Assembly (NCBI RefSeq): GCF_029227915.1
Contig: NC_079886.1
Location: forward strand, 21,614,501 to 21,678,500
Length of the DNA stretch: 64,000 bases
Origin: Hydractinia symbiolongicarpus
Taxonomy: Eukaryota > Cnidaria > Hydrozoa > Anthoathecata > Hydractiniidae
Reading direction: 5' to 3'
The notes under the pieces are model-generated. The model had not been told where the DNA came from. It searched no databases and worked only from the letters and a program-made list of their open reading frames with translations. The stretch's first letter is position 1, and every line of letters starts with the position of its first letter. Positions 28,181-41,227 of the stretch are shown here, piece by piece. Made by a program: the position numbers and the translations under genes.

Positions 28181-28472
28181 AAGACGTCTTTAAGACGTCT
28201 AAAGATGTCTTTTTTAAATCTTCTATTAGAAAACGCTATTAAGATCTCTTTAATGCATCTTCTTAAGAACGTCTTTCCAGAGACATCTTTTAAACGTCTT
28301 TTGAAAGTAAATAAATTCGAATCTTGTATTATACGCATTTTAGATGTCTTTTAGAAGATCTTTAAAAGAGGTCTTTTAAAAGACATCTAAAAGTTATCTA
28401 AAATATATCTTTTAAAAGACGTCTTTTCCTATTTCTAAAAGTGTTCTAAAATGTGTCTTTTAAAAGACGTTC
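28181..28472. repeat. Array of GACGTC-centred palindromic motifs
   Basis: About 290 bases are packed with variants of agacgtcttt and its inverse, including gtcttttaaaagacatct and cttttaaaagacgtctttt. Two overlapping open frames on opposite strands (28066-28354) are by-products. The opening phrase cagccggcacaagacgtc looks like the end of a MITE, but I could not pair it with another end. Confidence 0.7.
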
Positions 28473-28895
28473 GATTTAAAAAGGCGGGAATGTTTGCAAA
28501 CTTAGTTAGCATGTTTATTTCTTTCGGAAATCATTTTTTACGAAACTGAAAGTGGTAACCGTCACTTTTAATTATTTTTAAGTACGAATGTATTTTGGCG
28601 ACTCTTTATAATACGTTTTCACTACCAATGCTGATTTTTTAATGGCCCCACCCAAGACCCAAGTTGTCATGTGTTACATCTTTTATCCGCCTTCTGGGAA
28701 TTACTATGACTTATTGAATTAATATTTTTTTAGACGTGTTTTGCCCTTGAGTTTTTCGTCTGGTTAGGGTTAGCAACGACGATTCCATCTCGGAAAAAAT
28801 AGTTTATTCATTGCACAGCTGTTACCTTTAAAAAACGTAAACTTGTCACAATTGCATTTAAATACTCGTACTCAGGTTTAACACACTTGCCCCCA

Positions 28896-28962
28896 GGGCA
28901 ATTTTTTCGCCTTATTGATATCCGAGTGCTGTCTCGGGTGCACAAAAAGCGAAAAAATGCCC
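28896..28962. repeat. Short inverted repeat
   Basis: gggcaattttttcgc (28896-28910) is opposed by gcgaaaaaatgccc (28949-28962). It is related in wording to the cccagggc phrases near 25790, so it is probably a fragment of the same repeat family. Confidence 0.4.
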
Positions 28963-29333
28963 TGCGAAAGAGGTTGTCAGTTTAAGTCCTGTTTGATCCA
29001 TTTGGGAAGCTAATGTTTAGGTTTATATATACTTCGCATACTCTCACAAATGCAGTTCTACTACGAAAAGACAGGTCGTCTGTATATATTATTAATTGTG
29101 GTGGAATGGTTCACTAACATGAAACTGCATATGACATGAAAAATAAAATTCATTGACTGTTTTTTGGGAATTTAGTGGTAGTGTAAGAATAACATTTGTA
29201 TTTTATATAAGTTATATATTTAATAATGCAGATATATAATTTTTGATATGTAAATAAACGTAGTAATAATGAATTGTACGTAAAAAAGTGACTTCAAGTA
29301 TATTTTGTCTATAACACCAGTTAATATGTAATA

Positions 29334-29599
29334 CACTCAACCCCAGTAACTTGAACACCGGGTAACTCGTACATTCGTTAACTCGACCCGTTTTTCGGTA
29401 CTTGACCCATTTTCTGAGAAAATCGCTTTAACTCGAACTAAAATGAAGCTTCCGTTAAGTCGAATTAGTCTAGAATGAGGTCATTCTAGACTAATTCGAC
29501 TTAACACAAGTTGTTTATAGTTCGACTTAACTCGAAAATTTGTTAAGTCGAACTATTTTCCTTAGTCCCTTGGAGATTCGAGATATCAGGAGTTAACTG
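29334..29599. mobile_element. pogo-like MITE, 266 bp, TA-flanked
   Basis: TA dinucleotides flank the unit (29332-29333 and 29600-29601). The left end reads cactcaaccccagtaacttg and the inverse of the right end reads cagttaactcctgatatctc, an imperfect inverted pair of the CAGT...AACTCC type common in pogo/Tigger-derived MITEs. The interior repeats taactcgaac-like phrases and holds a perfect hairpin. Assignment to pogo is by resemblance. Confidence 0.65.
29454..29505. repeat. Perfect 25-bp inverted repeat with 2-base loop
   Basis: The left arm begins gttaagtcgaattagtctag at 29454 and ends at 29478; gg follows; the right arm (29481-29505) is its exact reverse complement. All 25 pairs match. Confidence 0.95.
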
Positions 29600-29888
29600 T
29601 ACTGACGAAATAGTTGATACAGATAAGGATTTTTCTCGCATTGTAAAATAATGCTTCTTTTCGAAACTCTTTTGTAACGCTTCAAATAAATGTTTAGTTT
29701 TTAAACATGAAGAACTAATTTAAAGAAGCAGTTTTATCTAGCTTTGCTATCATACCTTTTTGCACTAACAAATGGAAGCATGCTCATTGAGTTGTTTTCA
29801 TTTTAAATTTCCCGAAGTGGTTACCAGAATGTTAATCAACAAAAAATAAATTAGAAAAACTTCTTATGATGAATATTGTAGACTTTTC

Positions 29889-31985
29889 TTAGCGCAACTC
29901 ATCAGCACTGAACATTCCCTAAAAAGAAAATTAGGAATAATTATGAAGTATTTTGTGAGTTCAAACAAAAAAAGGTTCAATCAGTACTGCAGTAATACCA
30001 GGCAGTCTCAACTGTAAAAAGCCAGATTGTCACAAGTTCTATCCAAAGGTAGTTCACGTGACTATCCAATTTTACTTGCTCAGCCAAATTGGCTCTGGGG
30101 TTTTAGGGCCAAAAAAAATCATAGTTGAAAATTTTTACCAGTTCTAGACATCGAAATTCAAATTTAGATGGGCATAACTGACTCTGTCCCCAAATTAGTA
30201 CTTAACTTAATTTAGGTTCAATTAAACAAATGTTAATAATCCAAATTAGTGCTCCGTATTTTGATTGCATTTAATTTTTTCAGATTTAACCTTCATGAAA
30301 ACGAGGTTCGTATTATGGATTGTAAAATTATCAAACAGCAGCATATCTGGAAGTGGTAGGGATAACCTTGACAAAAGAATAAAATAAATAAAAGGTTACC
30401 TTGGCTCTTTTTAATATTGAATCTTTTGATGAATCGTATGGAAAATCTTTTGACGGAATTTCCAGGACAGTAGGTATGGGTGCCAAATGATTGTCTATCA
30501 CGTGACGTATTTCCTCAGCTATCTACAAAACACACGATTAGAATATAAAAAACAAACATTAATCCATGATAAGAAACCGTTTTATAGCACCAAAGTTCTC
30601 AAAAATTCTCGACAGAAGGTTAATACGTTGTGGTACCACCTTGGTATATACTTAGCACAGTTTACTTTCAGTGCAGTGAACTCAAAATTAAAAGAACTTT
30701 TAACATGCAAAATATCGTATAGTCATTGTGCAATCTATGATAAGTTCAAATGGTGCGAATGTAATATACTAATTGTGGCAACAGAACTTCAAACGCAAAT
30801 TCTTATCTGAAACAGTGGAAAAAAACATGTAAACAGAAATTTGACGACACCAAGATAAAAAAAAATAGCTAACATCAAAGTCAAAGTGCAAGCAAAAGAG
30901 TAGAAGCATGAGAAAAAAAATTGCTACACTTTATTTCTTAGCAAGTATGAAAATTTGAGAAATGATAAAAAAAAACAAATCGAAAAACAACACTAACCTT
31001 TTGCGTGATCAGAATGATAGCAACGTCTTGTCGAGCAGCAAACTTGTTGAATGCTTCTTCAATCTCATGAATAGTTGAATCTGACAAAAGATTAAACTAA
31101 ATGATTTGATGAAGACAACAGAGGTTGGACACTTCGCCAAAAAAGTAAGATATATCTCTGAGGTTTTTTCAAATGGATTTTAGCTGCTATGCCAAAACAA
31201 GAAGGTGTTACACTATACAACGAGCTACCATTAAATATTCGTAAAATTTAAAATTTTAATTTGTTTAGGAAAAATGTTTTGAAGATTTTTAACCTTTGAT
31301 TTGATTTGATTTATATCCGATAGTCCCATACTCCATTTGATAGTACGGAGTGTTCTGTTTGATTTAACGTGCTTATTTTTCCTGCTGAAACTTAACTTCA
31401 GTTGTGATATTTTATTTGTAGCCTATTAGTTTCATAAACAGACATTTACCGTTTATTCTATCATCTCACACACAATCTGGCAGTTTTAGCTAATTTTAAG
31501 ACTTTTTAACTAATTTTAATTTTTAATGCTTATATAATATATATTTTTACCTTACTATAATTTGATTTTGATTATTAAAGACAGGACGTTTGTTAATAGC
31601 AATATTATATATATTTAAAGTATCAATAAAAAACATTTCTAATTTTCAGATAAAAAAAAATTTGTTACTGTAATTACTGCCTAGGTTGCAAGATCCAAAA
31701 CTATTTGAAAGTAAATAAAATTTGTGTAATAAAAATAGATACATAAAATTGGGTAGTGTTTCTATGACCAAATTTGTTACCTTTAGTTACAACAAAGAAA
31801 TTCTTTTGACGTTTCATGTTGACTTCACCAATACCTCCTAACAGAAAACCAGTGCATGTATCCTAAAAGTTATATGATTCAATTAGGAATTGGACAAGTA
31901 GAGATTTGGATTGTTTATCTCTCATAATACTCACCTGATCTCCAATAACTGCTATTAATTTTCCTTTTGTTAATTTTCCAGCCAT
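29889..31985 (-). CDS. ATP6V1F: V-type proton ATPase subunit F, 5 exons
   Basis: Small subunit of the V1 sector, part of the central rotor stalk that couples ATP hydrolysis to proton pumping into vacuolar and endosomal compartments. Exons in coding order: 31935-31985, 31781-31862, 30998-31080, 30400-30522, 29889-29918. Phases join, total 122 residues against about 119 in human. Diagnostic stretches are [20 protein letters not shown] near the N terminus, the [24 protein letters not shown] helix region, and the C-terminal [18 protein letters not shown]. The last exon is only 30 bases. An AG acceptor (tctttcag) sits about 40 bases upstream of the start codon, implying a 5'-UTR intron or trans-splicing site. 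No defects. Confidence 0.95.
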
Positions 31986-32017
31986 TATGTGATATTAATT
32001 ATACTTATCAACAGTTT

Positions 32018-32034
32018 TAGTGAACCTGAAAGAC
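32018..32034 (-). promoter_or_regulatory. Splice acceptor just upstream of the subunit F start codon
   Basis: On the minus strand a pyrimidine-rich tract ends in tctttcag (AG at 32026-32027), about 40 bases before the ATG. It has the form of a good acceptor. It could end a 5'-UTR intron or accept a spliced leader; the sequence alone cannot separate these. Confidence 0.5.
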
Positions 32035-32460
32035 AAAAATTATACCAAAGTCCTATTTAAAAGGTAATATATAATAAGTATTATATAATTAGTGTTTAGC
32101 ACATATATATCCTTTGAATAATAAAGCTGTATTTATAAATAAGGAAGAATTTTTATGATTTGCTGCAAATTTTTTCCAGTATCCAGTTTTATACCCCATA
32201 TGTTAAATCAGACACTAAAAAACAATAAGGCAGACATCAAGAATATTCAGTGTTAGAGTCATCCAATGTCACCACAAAGACATTACCTACCAAGTATCAT
32301 TGTGCTTTGCTTTAAAAAGCTGGTTCAAGTACCAAAGGTGGTGATAATTAGTTTAAAATAGTGAACAAAAGCTTCTTTTATATGTGACCTGTATTGATGG
32401 CTGAGACTTTTTATAAGTTTTGGAGTTTCTTATTCATTGACCGACTCAAATGACTCTTAA

Positions 32461-32672
32461 AGGGAACCAAAGGTATAAAATGATGTTGGACTTAAATTAT
32501 AGAGCTTAAAGAATTTTAAAAGCATTTTTGTTCTTAAAATATTCACGTTTAAAAGAAATTCAGATTTAATTATGCTGCATAATTTATGATGTCACAGTTA
32601 AGCAATAGCACATTTTGATATTTTCTGTCATCAGTAGTTTTAGACCTGTTAAGGGGAGTGCATTCAAACTTT
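32461..32672 (+). repeat. Repeat family R1, copy 2
   Basis: Begins directly after TTAA (32457-32460) with agggaaccaaaggtataaaa and tgatgttggacttaa, and continues through gctgcataatttatgatgtc and ttagacctgttaagggg. It shows the uninterrupted form of copy 1 and so proves the empty site of the element at 5898-7277. Confidence 0.8.
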
Positions 32673-34255
32673 ATCAATGCATAGATATTATAAAGGTGAA
32701 TTGTTTGACATTAAATTATTGCCAAAATGACACTCATTTGCTCTTCCCAAGCCTCCTAATTTTGTGCTGATGACACCATAACATGGGATATATAACAAGG
32801 TTTTTGTCAAAATGGATTAACCTAAACACCCTCTCCCCTAAAACAGTTAGTCTGTTTTGCAAGATAAAAGTTTTTTGTCAATCTGAACCTCATCTTTGAT
32901 AAAACCTTTGGGAAAAGGAAGAAAGAAAAGAGAAAATCCAGAAAGCAAAATATGTAAAATATATATAAAAAACAATGTAGCCATGGAGAGCTAGTACAAT
33001 GGCTGCTATGATTTAAACACTTCTTTTCTGTATTGACACTTTTTTCAGCATTAATCGTCCCTCTGCACTTGTCCTGAAACTTTCTCTTAACAATTCAATC
33101 AAAAAGTCTGGTCCACAAATTTTATTCCCATAGCTTGTTGTATATTTTTTCACTTTTCGAAAGAAATATGCTTAGCTTCACCTGTCTCAGTTTCCATATT
33201 GTAGCAGGTTCCAGTAAGCATGTGCATAAATAAAAAATACTTGCATCAATTCGGCTTAGTAATAGAGTAGTTAATTTTAATAATGAAAAAATGGATGCCA
33301 TTTTTTATAATTATTTTAGTGTACACAAAGCAGACTATTGAAATGAATAAAGAGATACCAATAAGAATACCAAAAAGTGTTTTTAGCTAACGTTTGTTGT
33401 CTAATATATATACAATATACATTCAAACATATACATAAAATTATAATTATTATTTGTCTTTTATAGGTGAAATGTTTATAAAGTTCCAGAAATAAACAAG
33501 CAGCTTGACAGGCAAAAAAATATGACCACATAGGCTAAATTTACTATTTACATTAATTTATAGAATAATATATATAATATAAATAACTTGGTTAAAAAAA
33601 CAATTTATTTTCACAAAGCTTTTCGTAGTCTAAGTTACATTATCAAGTATATATGTATATAGTATATTATATAATAATACACTGCATCTGTGACAGGCAT
33701 AGTGGGTGTTTTTTTTCTTCTTTTATGGTGTCGAAAAAGGCATATCTTAGATGTTATACTTGATGTGGACATTCATAATAATATAGATTTTTATGTTGTG
33801 ATAAATATACATGCAGGCGACGGACAGTGGACCAAGGTACAACTTACTTGGGCCTTTACAGACCCGAATTGGGTCTGTTAATACTTTGAGTTTATGGAAG
33901 AGAAGGTGTGTCTCAAGGGAGTGCAGATAAGCGGCAAATACCTGCAAATATAAGGCGGTTGTCTTCAGAAAACACCTGCACTATCCGGAACTCGCCCAAA
34001 TTTGCCTGGAGCATTTTCTGTATAAATTTTTTGGTACCATGCAGACAGTTAGAAAAAGGCACTTGAAGAAAAAGATGAAAAAGTTTATATATAAGTTAGG
34101 CAGACAACACAAATATTTGGTGTTAGAGTCGCCTGACCAACCGCATTTTTTGATCGAAATTTTAATATTACTGAGTCTGAAAAGCTAGAATGACAAAAAA
34201 AAATTATATATACACTAGTCTTCCCACAGTTGTTACCCACAATTATTATTATGCT
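32673..34255. other. Non-coding stretch; no gene seen
   Basis: AT-rich sequence with short microsatellite-like TA runs near 33640-33680. No exon of a known family was found. Confidence 0.45.
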
Positions 34256-34257
34256 TA

Positions 34258-34874
34258 GCGTATGATCCGCCAACTCAGTGAATCCGATAACTCCGTGAAA
34301 CCGCTTTCAAAGCCCACAACAACTTACCACAGCTCTGTCTAGCATTTTTAATGAATGAATATGATTCAGGGGGATTGATACTACCACTTAATCATTTTAG
34401 GGGTGTCGGAACTCGCACATGACAAAAATGTGGCGGTAAGTTCAGCCGGCTACACCTTTTTGTGATTTCCAAGTCAAGCGCGACGGTGGTCATTTTTGAT
34501 ATATATTGTTATCTCAGTTAATTGATTATAATTATGGTCATGTTATATATACCTTTTCTGCAGGTCTAATAATTCGAGAATGTTTTCTAATGAATATTTT
34601 AATTTTTAAAATATTTTTGCTAGTCATCAGAAAGCAAACGTGTTTTTCAAATTTCACAGAGTTGAAGGATCCATCACGGCATTATCGGATGATACTACAT
34701 GTCGGATCCGGCTTATTTGTCCACAAATAAATGTATTTTTTTCTTGTCATACCCCCTGAACGATCCGTGGCAGATAGCGCTACGATAATAAAAGTTGGAA
34801 ATAACCAATATGTTGACGATATGGATATAAGGACGTTAAATGTGTTTTTTTCACGGAGTTGGCGGATTATACGC
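34258..34874. mobile_element. TA-flanked MITE (Tc1/mariner-like ends), 617 bp
   Basis: TA duplications are at 34256-34257 and 34875-34876. The ends are inverted over about 25 bases with two mismatches: the left is gcgtatgatccgccaactca, and the inverse of the right is gcgtataatccgccaactcc. The interior has no transposase. TA target choice and TIR length fit a non-autonomous Tc1/mariner-type element. Confidence 0.75.
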
Positions 34875-35017
34875 TAGCTTTAAAATGCAAAAAGGTTCCT
34901 GTGTGTAGTTGAGGACTTTGCTAAAACATGTAGTAAGTTTTATTTTAAATTCTAGTCTTTTAAATATTTGTGGTGAATCTTTGAGTGTTTTTGTGGTGAA
35001 TTTTTGGGTGCTTTTTT

Positions 35018-35018
<1 letters not shown>

Positions 35019-35061
<43 letters not shown>
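35019..35061. repeat. (AAT)n microsatellite forming the LINE B tail
   Basis: About 13 perfect aat units. The position directly beyond the conserved LINE 3' sequence shows it is the simple-repeat tail made at insertion. The poly-asparagine open frame over it is an artefact. Confidence 0.9.
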
Positions 35062-35063
<2 letters not shown>

Positions 35064-36900
35064 TTTAAAGTGGCTAGCCCAGAAAATCACAAAAACCTAT
35101 AGTTAGTGGATTGTTTCCACTGGGGGCCACTAAAACAAAAAAGAAACAAAAAATGATAAACCTTAGACTGCCTCAGCTCAATCAAACATAGTAACATTTA
35201 TAATCTGTGAAAATTGAAAAGAAAAAGAAAAAAAAAAAATTAAAAAGTTAAAAAGTGATCTCCATTAGAATTTGCCAAATACATTAGAGATGAAGTCTTA
35301 AACGAAAGCAGACTTTCATCACAGGTCACTTGGTCTGGAAGATTATTCCACACTTTTGCAGCTCTAAATGGGAAGGCTTTTTTGCCAAATTCTGTGTTGA
35401 CCAAGGGAAGTGTGAACCTGTTTTTTGAAGCTCCTCTTGTTTGATGATTATGACAGTTTTTTGTCAAAAGGAATTTTGAGCGCATGTAATCAGGAGCAAT
35501 GTGATTCGTGGCTTTGAAAACTAATATGGCATCGTTTTTGATGAGTAAATTATTCATTGAATATTCCCTCTCTTTCCCAAGAAAGGTACAAACACATTTT
35601 AATCGTTTTTCTAGTTTTCCCAATCTACCTTGGGTGGCACAAGCCCATGCCGCGGAGCAGTAGTTGAAATATGGCATGACAAGTGCATTAATTAAAAGGT
35701 TTTTTGTGTGAGGTGTTAAACAGGATGCAATGGTTCTAATTTTAGAATATTTAATTAGTATTTTTCTATTTATGTCATTAATGTGCTTTTCCCATTGCAT
35801 TTTTTGATCAAATGTTACCCCAACATATTTAACTTTTTCGCTCCTCTTCAAAGGAATACCCATATAGTTGATAGTTTTGTTCTCAACTTTTTTTAACTGG
35901 CTGTGGTTGCCGAAAAAGATTGTTTCATTTCTGTGTTTTAATAGTCATTTTGTTATTATTCAGCCAGAGGTCGACTTGCGAAAGTTCTAACTCGACCTGG
36001 GAGACAAGGGTATCCAAGTTTTTATGAGACGAAATAATTATTGTATCATCTGCATATAGATGGTGGTAGTTTGAATTGATGACAGATTTTAAGTCATCAA
36101 TATACAAAAGAAAGAGCAGGGGCCCCCACACAGATCCCTGCGGCACCCCAAAAGCGTCTTCATGAAGCAGATCTGATCCTGTGTCGTTTACAAGAGTCAG
36201 CTGCATTCGGCCCGTTAAGTAGGACACGAACCAGTCAAAGGCAGCATCTCTGATGCCAAAACACCATAGTTTTTTTTAACAAAATTTTATGATCAACAGT
36301 GTCAAAAGCTTTTTTAAGGTCAATGAGCACAGCACAAACAAAGTTGTTGGTCGAGCTCAGTAAGAATAAAATCAGAGACATCGACTACTGCAGTTTCTGT
36401 GGAAAAGAGTTTTCAAAATCCGGACTTTCTGTCTTTCAGGAAGTTGTGCTCAGAAATAAAATGAGACATTTGCTCATGCACTAACTTTTCAAAAATTTTC
36501 ATAGGAATTGGCAAAATGGAGATAGGCCGATAATTAGTAGGATCTGTTTTATGGCCACTTTTAAAAATAGGCGAGACCCTTTTAGTCTTCCAACATTTAG
36601 GTACATAACCAGTAAATAAAGAATTGTTGAAAAGACTTGATAAATAAATACTTAAAACTGACGAATCTGCTTTTAGCAGTCGTGAACCAATTCCGTCCAA
36701 GCCTGTAGCTTTATTAAGTTTTAGTAAACTAATTATTTTTTCGACACTTTTGGTCTCAATACGAGCCCACGGAAAATCGTGTCCGCTAACAGGTGGATTA
36801 ACATTAGTAGTGTCAGAAGAAAATTTAGAGGCTAGTTTGGCACCAACACTGACAAAAAATGAATTGAATGTGTTGGAAATTTCTTTTGGGTGAGAAGTAC

Positions 36901-37207
36901 CGACTGATAGCCTTGTGGTAGAGCGTTCGCTTTCAGTGCGGGAGGTCTTGTGTTCAAACCCCGGCCGAGTCATGCAAGAGACTATAAAAGTGTGAATCTA
37001 TCCTTTCTGCTTAGCGCTCAGCATGAGAATAGGATTGATATCTTAGGCGGTTGTCTAGTTGAGCAATTGCTGTGCTTCCACAACTTTCGTAGCTCGAATG
37101 GGAGCTTTAAATGCGCTAGGACCCCCTTCGCAGGACCCTCGTTGATAGCAGTACCAATAGGAACTGAAGAGGCTATCCTGGGTAAATAATAGTAATAATA
37201 ATAATAA
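36901..37207 (+). mobile_element. tRNA-derived SINE inserted in LINE B
   Basis: The head resembles a tRNA gene: an A-box-like tagccttgtggtagagcg (from about 36908) and a B-box-like gtgttcaaacccc (about 36950-36963), about 40 bases apart, as in internal pol III promoters. A unique body follows, ending in taatagtaataataataata. It cuts the LINE B reading frame; LINE C lacks it, which gives an empty site. Its TAA-rich tail resembles the LINE B tail, suggesting that LINE mobilised it. A clean target duplication is not evident (agtacc and ctgtacc near the edges). Confidence 0.8.
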
Positions 37208-38543
37208 AAGTTTCTGTACCATCGTTTTGGACTACTTGTTTTATCGAGGTAGTATTGCCTGACTTATCAGGAACCAGTTTTTTTAGGGTTTTCCAAAGTT
37301 GTTTTGGCCGTTTTTGAAAGTCCTGCAAAACGTCATTATATATAGTACTCGTTTTTAAGTCGATTTTTGAGACCTATTACCTGGTTCCTTTTTTGTTTGA
37401 AAGCTTCCCAGTCTATGATGGATTTTGTTTTTGATGCTTTCCGTTTCAAGAAGTCTCTTTCTTTGATGGCTATTATTAATTCATCAGTGACCCATGCCTC
37501 AACACGGCCGGAAAATCTATGTGTTTTTGAAAGTCACTGTTTTAACATTTTTATTCAGTTTCTCACATGCTTCATCAAGGTCATCATAATTATTAAAATA
37601 TGACCAGTCTAAATTCCTGAGGTCCTTCAGAAAAGCATCTTCACTGAAGTTCTTGTAGCTACGAACCTTGCATGTTTTAGGTTCAAATTTTGGCCTTTTG
37701 AATTTTCTGATCACATAACTAAATTGTGATCACTGATGCCTAAATCCATGACACCAGTTTTAGAAATACAAGAACTGTTAGAAAGTATCAAGTCTATAAG
37801 AGTGCTACTCTTTTCAGTAACACGAGTTGGCTCCGTAATATGTTGTTTTAGGAAAAGAGTGGAGCATAATTCTTTTATTTTGGAGGAAAGAGCATATTTT
37901 GAAAGCATGTTACAGTTAAAATCTCCCAAGATAAAAACTTCTTTTTCTTTTGGGAGCTTGTTAAAACACTGTTTAAAATGAGTACACAGGTTTTCGGTAC
38001 TCTGCAAATCACTACCTCCAGGTGGCCTGTAAACCCCACACACGTAAATAGGTTTAGTTTTTTTCAGGCACACTTTCACCCATAGTGATTCAACATTTTC
38101 GAAGTAAAGGTGTTTCAAAAGGTGGCTATCCAAGTTTTCATTAACAAAAATTAGAACACCCCCACCTCGTCTATTCCGATCATTCCTATAACAAACATAG
38201 CCATTAATTTTAACGTCATTGTCAGTGATGGTGTCATCAATTTTGGTTTCACAGATGGAGAATACATCAAGTTTTGTTTGATGTAGCAGAAGTTTAACAT
38301 AGTCTAGTTTGGATGAAAGACCATTAATGTTGAGATGGGCCATTTTTAAGCCCTTCCCATTTCTGATTGCCTCAAATTCAAAGTTTTCATCAATAGTAAT
38401 ATTGATGTTGTCCGGAATTTCGTCACCAAATGACTCCTCATTAGCAAAGGGCAAATTACGAGAAAGACAGGGACTGCAAACGAAAAACAGTTTATCTTCA
38501 GGAGTCTTTGCTTCTTGTAGTAACCATTAGCTAAAGCTAGCAA

Positions 38544-39344
38544 ATTTTTAAGTTAAACATGACTTATTTCGAGCATTCATGGGTGTCTATGCTGGATTTC
38601 TTCAGGTGAATACTTGAATTTCTTTCAAAATATCGAACTCGCTCGAAAACAACCACACTTTTTACGGCGTAACACCCTTGTCCCTTGTGTAGTGTTTTTC
38701 ATTCACACTTTAAAGAAAAGTGTTTCAAATAAAAACAAAGTTTTCTGATGGAAGAAGAGAAGTATTTTGACCAAGAAGAGAAGTGTTTTTATTAAGAAGA
38801 GAAATAAGCCATAGGGGCCATCGCTAGTTAGCTAGGTAGCTATATAGCTAATGCTCTAGCTACGTAAAAGTTCCAGAAAAAAACAATAACGTCGTGGACG
38901 AACTCGAAATAATTTTAGGGGTTTACTTGCTTTACTCTGGACACTTTATGAGTACTGTGGATACATTGATGCCGTGGGGAAGCTTTTGTGGCATTTCTGC
39001 ACACATACGTACCTAGCTAGCTACCGACAACATACAAAAACTCTTTTAAGAGGCGACAGACAAATGTCGTTAATATCATCCACTGCTCTTGCTGCAATTA
39101 CGAAACGACTAGGTTTCTCGACGACCCAGGGCCTTAAAAATGTTCATCCAGCACATAGTCATAAGAAAGAGAGATAGTCTGGGTACCGCCGTGATTGAGC
39201 TCCGCTCCGGTATCTGACTCGCGTTCGGAAATTTTCTAGTGCCCAGTCTACTTTTAGGGGGACCAAAAATTCAAAAACAGGCGGGAAGCTTTGTATGCTA
39301 GGTACTTTGCAGAAGTTTACCTGGATTTTTTGGTATTATAAACT
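38544..39344. other. Non-coding stretch before the THAP gene
   Basis: No gene recognised. A GC-richer patch at about 39180-39300 (gtctgggtaccgccgtgatt) lies just upstream of the THAP start and may belong to that element. Confidence 0.4.
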
Positions 39345-41030
<1,686 letters not shown>

Positions 41031-41227
41031 TTGTGACTATGTCCAGCAGGGCCATTTGCGTGTTTTTACCAAATCCACCCCCACAGCGCCTGTTTTCTCT
41101 AAAAAAGATACAAAATGCCCTGGGACAAGGTTGCCACACACTTTACCACAAAACTCTCGTTTGCCCTCTGTCTCACTTTTTTAAATCGGGCGTCACAAGC
41201 ATCTCGCCGTCCCCCGATACAACAGAC
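41031..41227. other. Unassigned segment between THAP gene and LINE C
   Basis: An open frame continues from the THAP gene but loses resemblance after VRYHPM. The segment contains C-rich phrases (atccacccccacagcgcc) and does not match LINE B, so its origin is unclear. Confidence 0.4.

Larger units (their letters stand above)
35019..38543 (-). mobile_element. LINE B: APE-type non-LTR retrotransposon with inserted SINE
   Basis: Minus-strand LINE. The endonuclease region (38454-37711) reads MAHLNINGLSSKLD, ICETKID, ILGDFNCN and GISDHNLV, so the usual catalytic motifs GDFN and SDH are kept. Reverse transcriptase lies in broken frames at 36973-36413, 36227-35925 and 35863-35240, with YRPISILPIPMKIFEKLV, GVPQGSVWGPLLFLLYIDD and an intact LYADDT box. 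A frameshift near 36270 and the SINE at 36901-37207 interrupt it. The 3' end is an (ATT)n tail (35019-35061 on the plus strand). LINE C shares the same 3' end, so they are one family. The 5' border is approximate. Confidence 0.88.

Noticed and set aside
28066-28354. Paired 90-codon frames on opposite strands
   Set aside because: Both arise from the self-complementary GACGTC array.
30487-30810. 107-codon plus-strand frame
   Set aside because: It overlaps an exon and intron of the V-ATPase subunit F gene on the other strand and has no family resemblance.
34909-35106. Frame with a poly-asparagine run (and poly-leucine on the other strand)
   Set aside because: It reads through the (AAT)n tail of LINE B and has no other support.
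37711-38454. Host endonuclease gene
   Set aside because: It is the APE endonuclease domain of LINE B, continuous with reverse transcriptase fragments.
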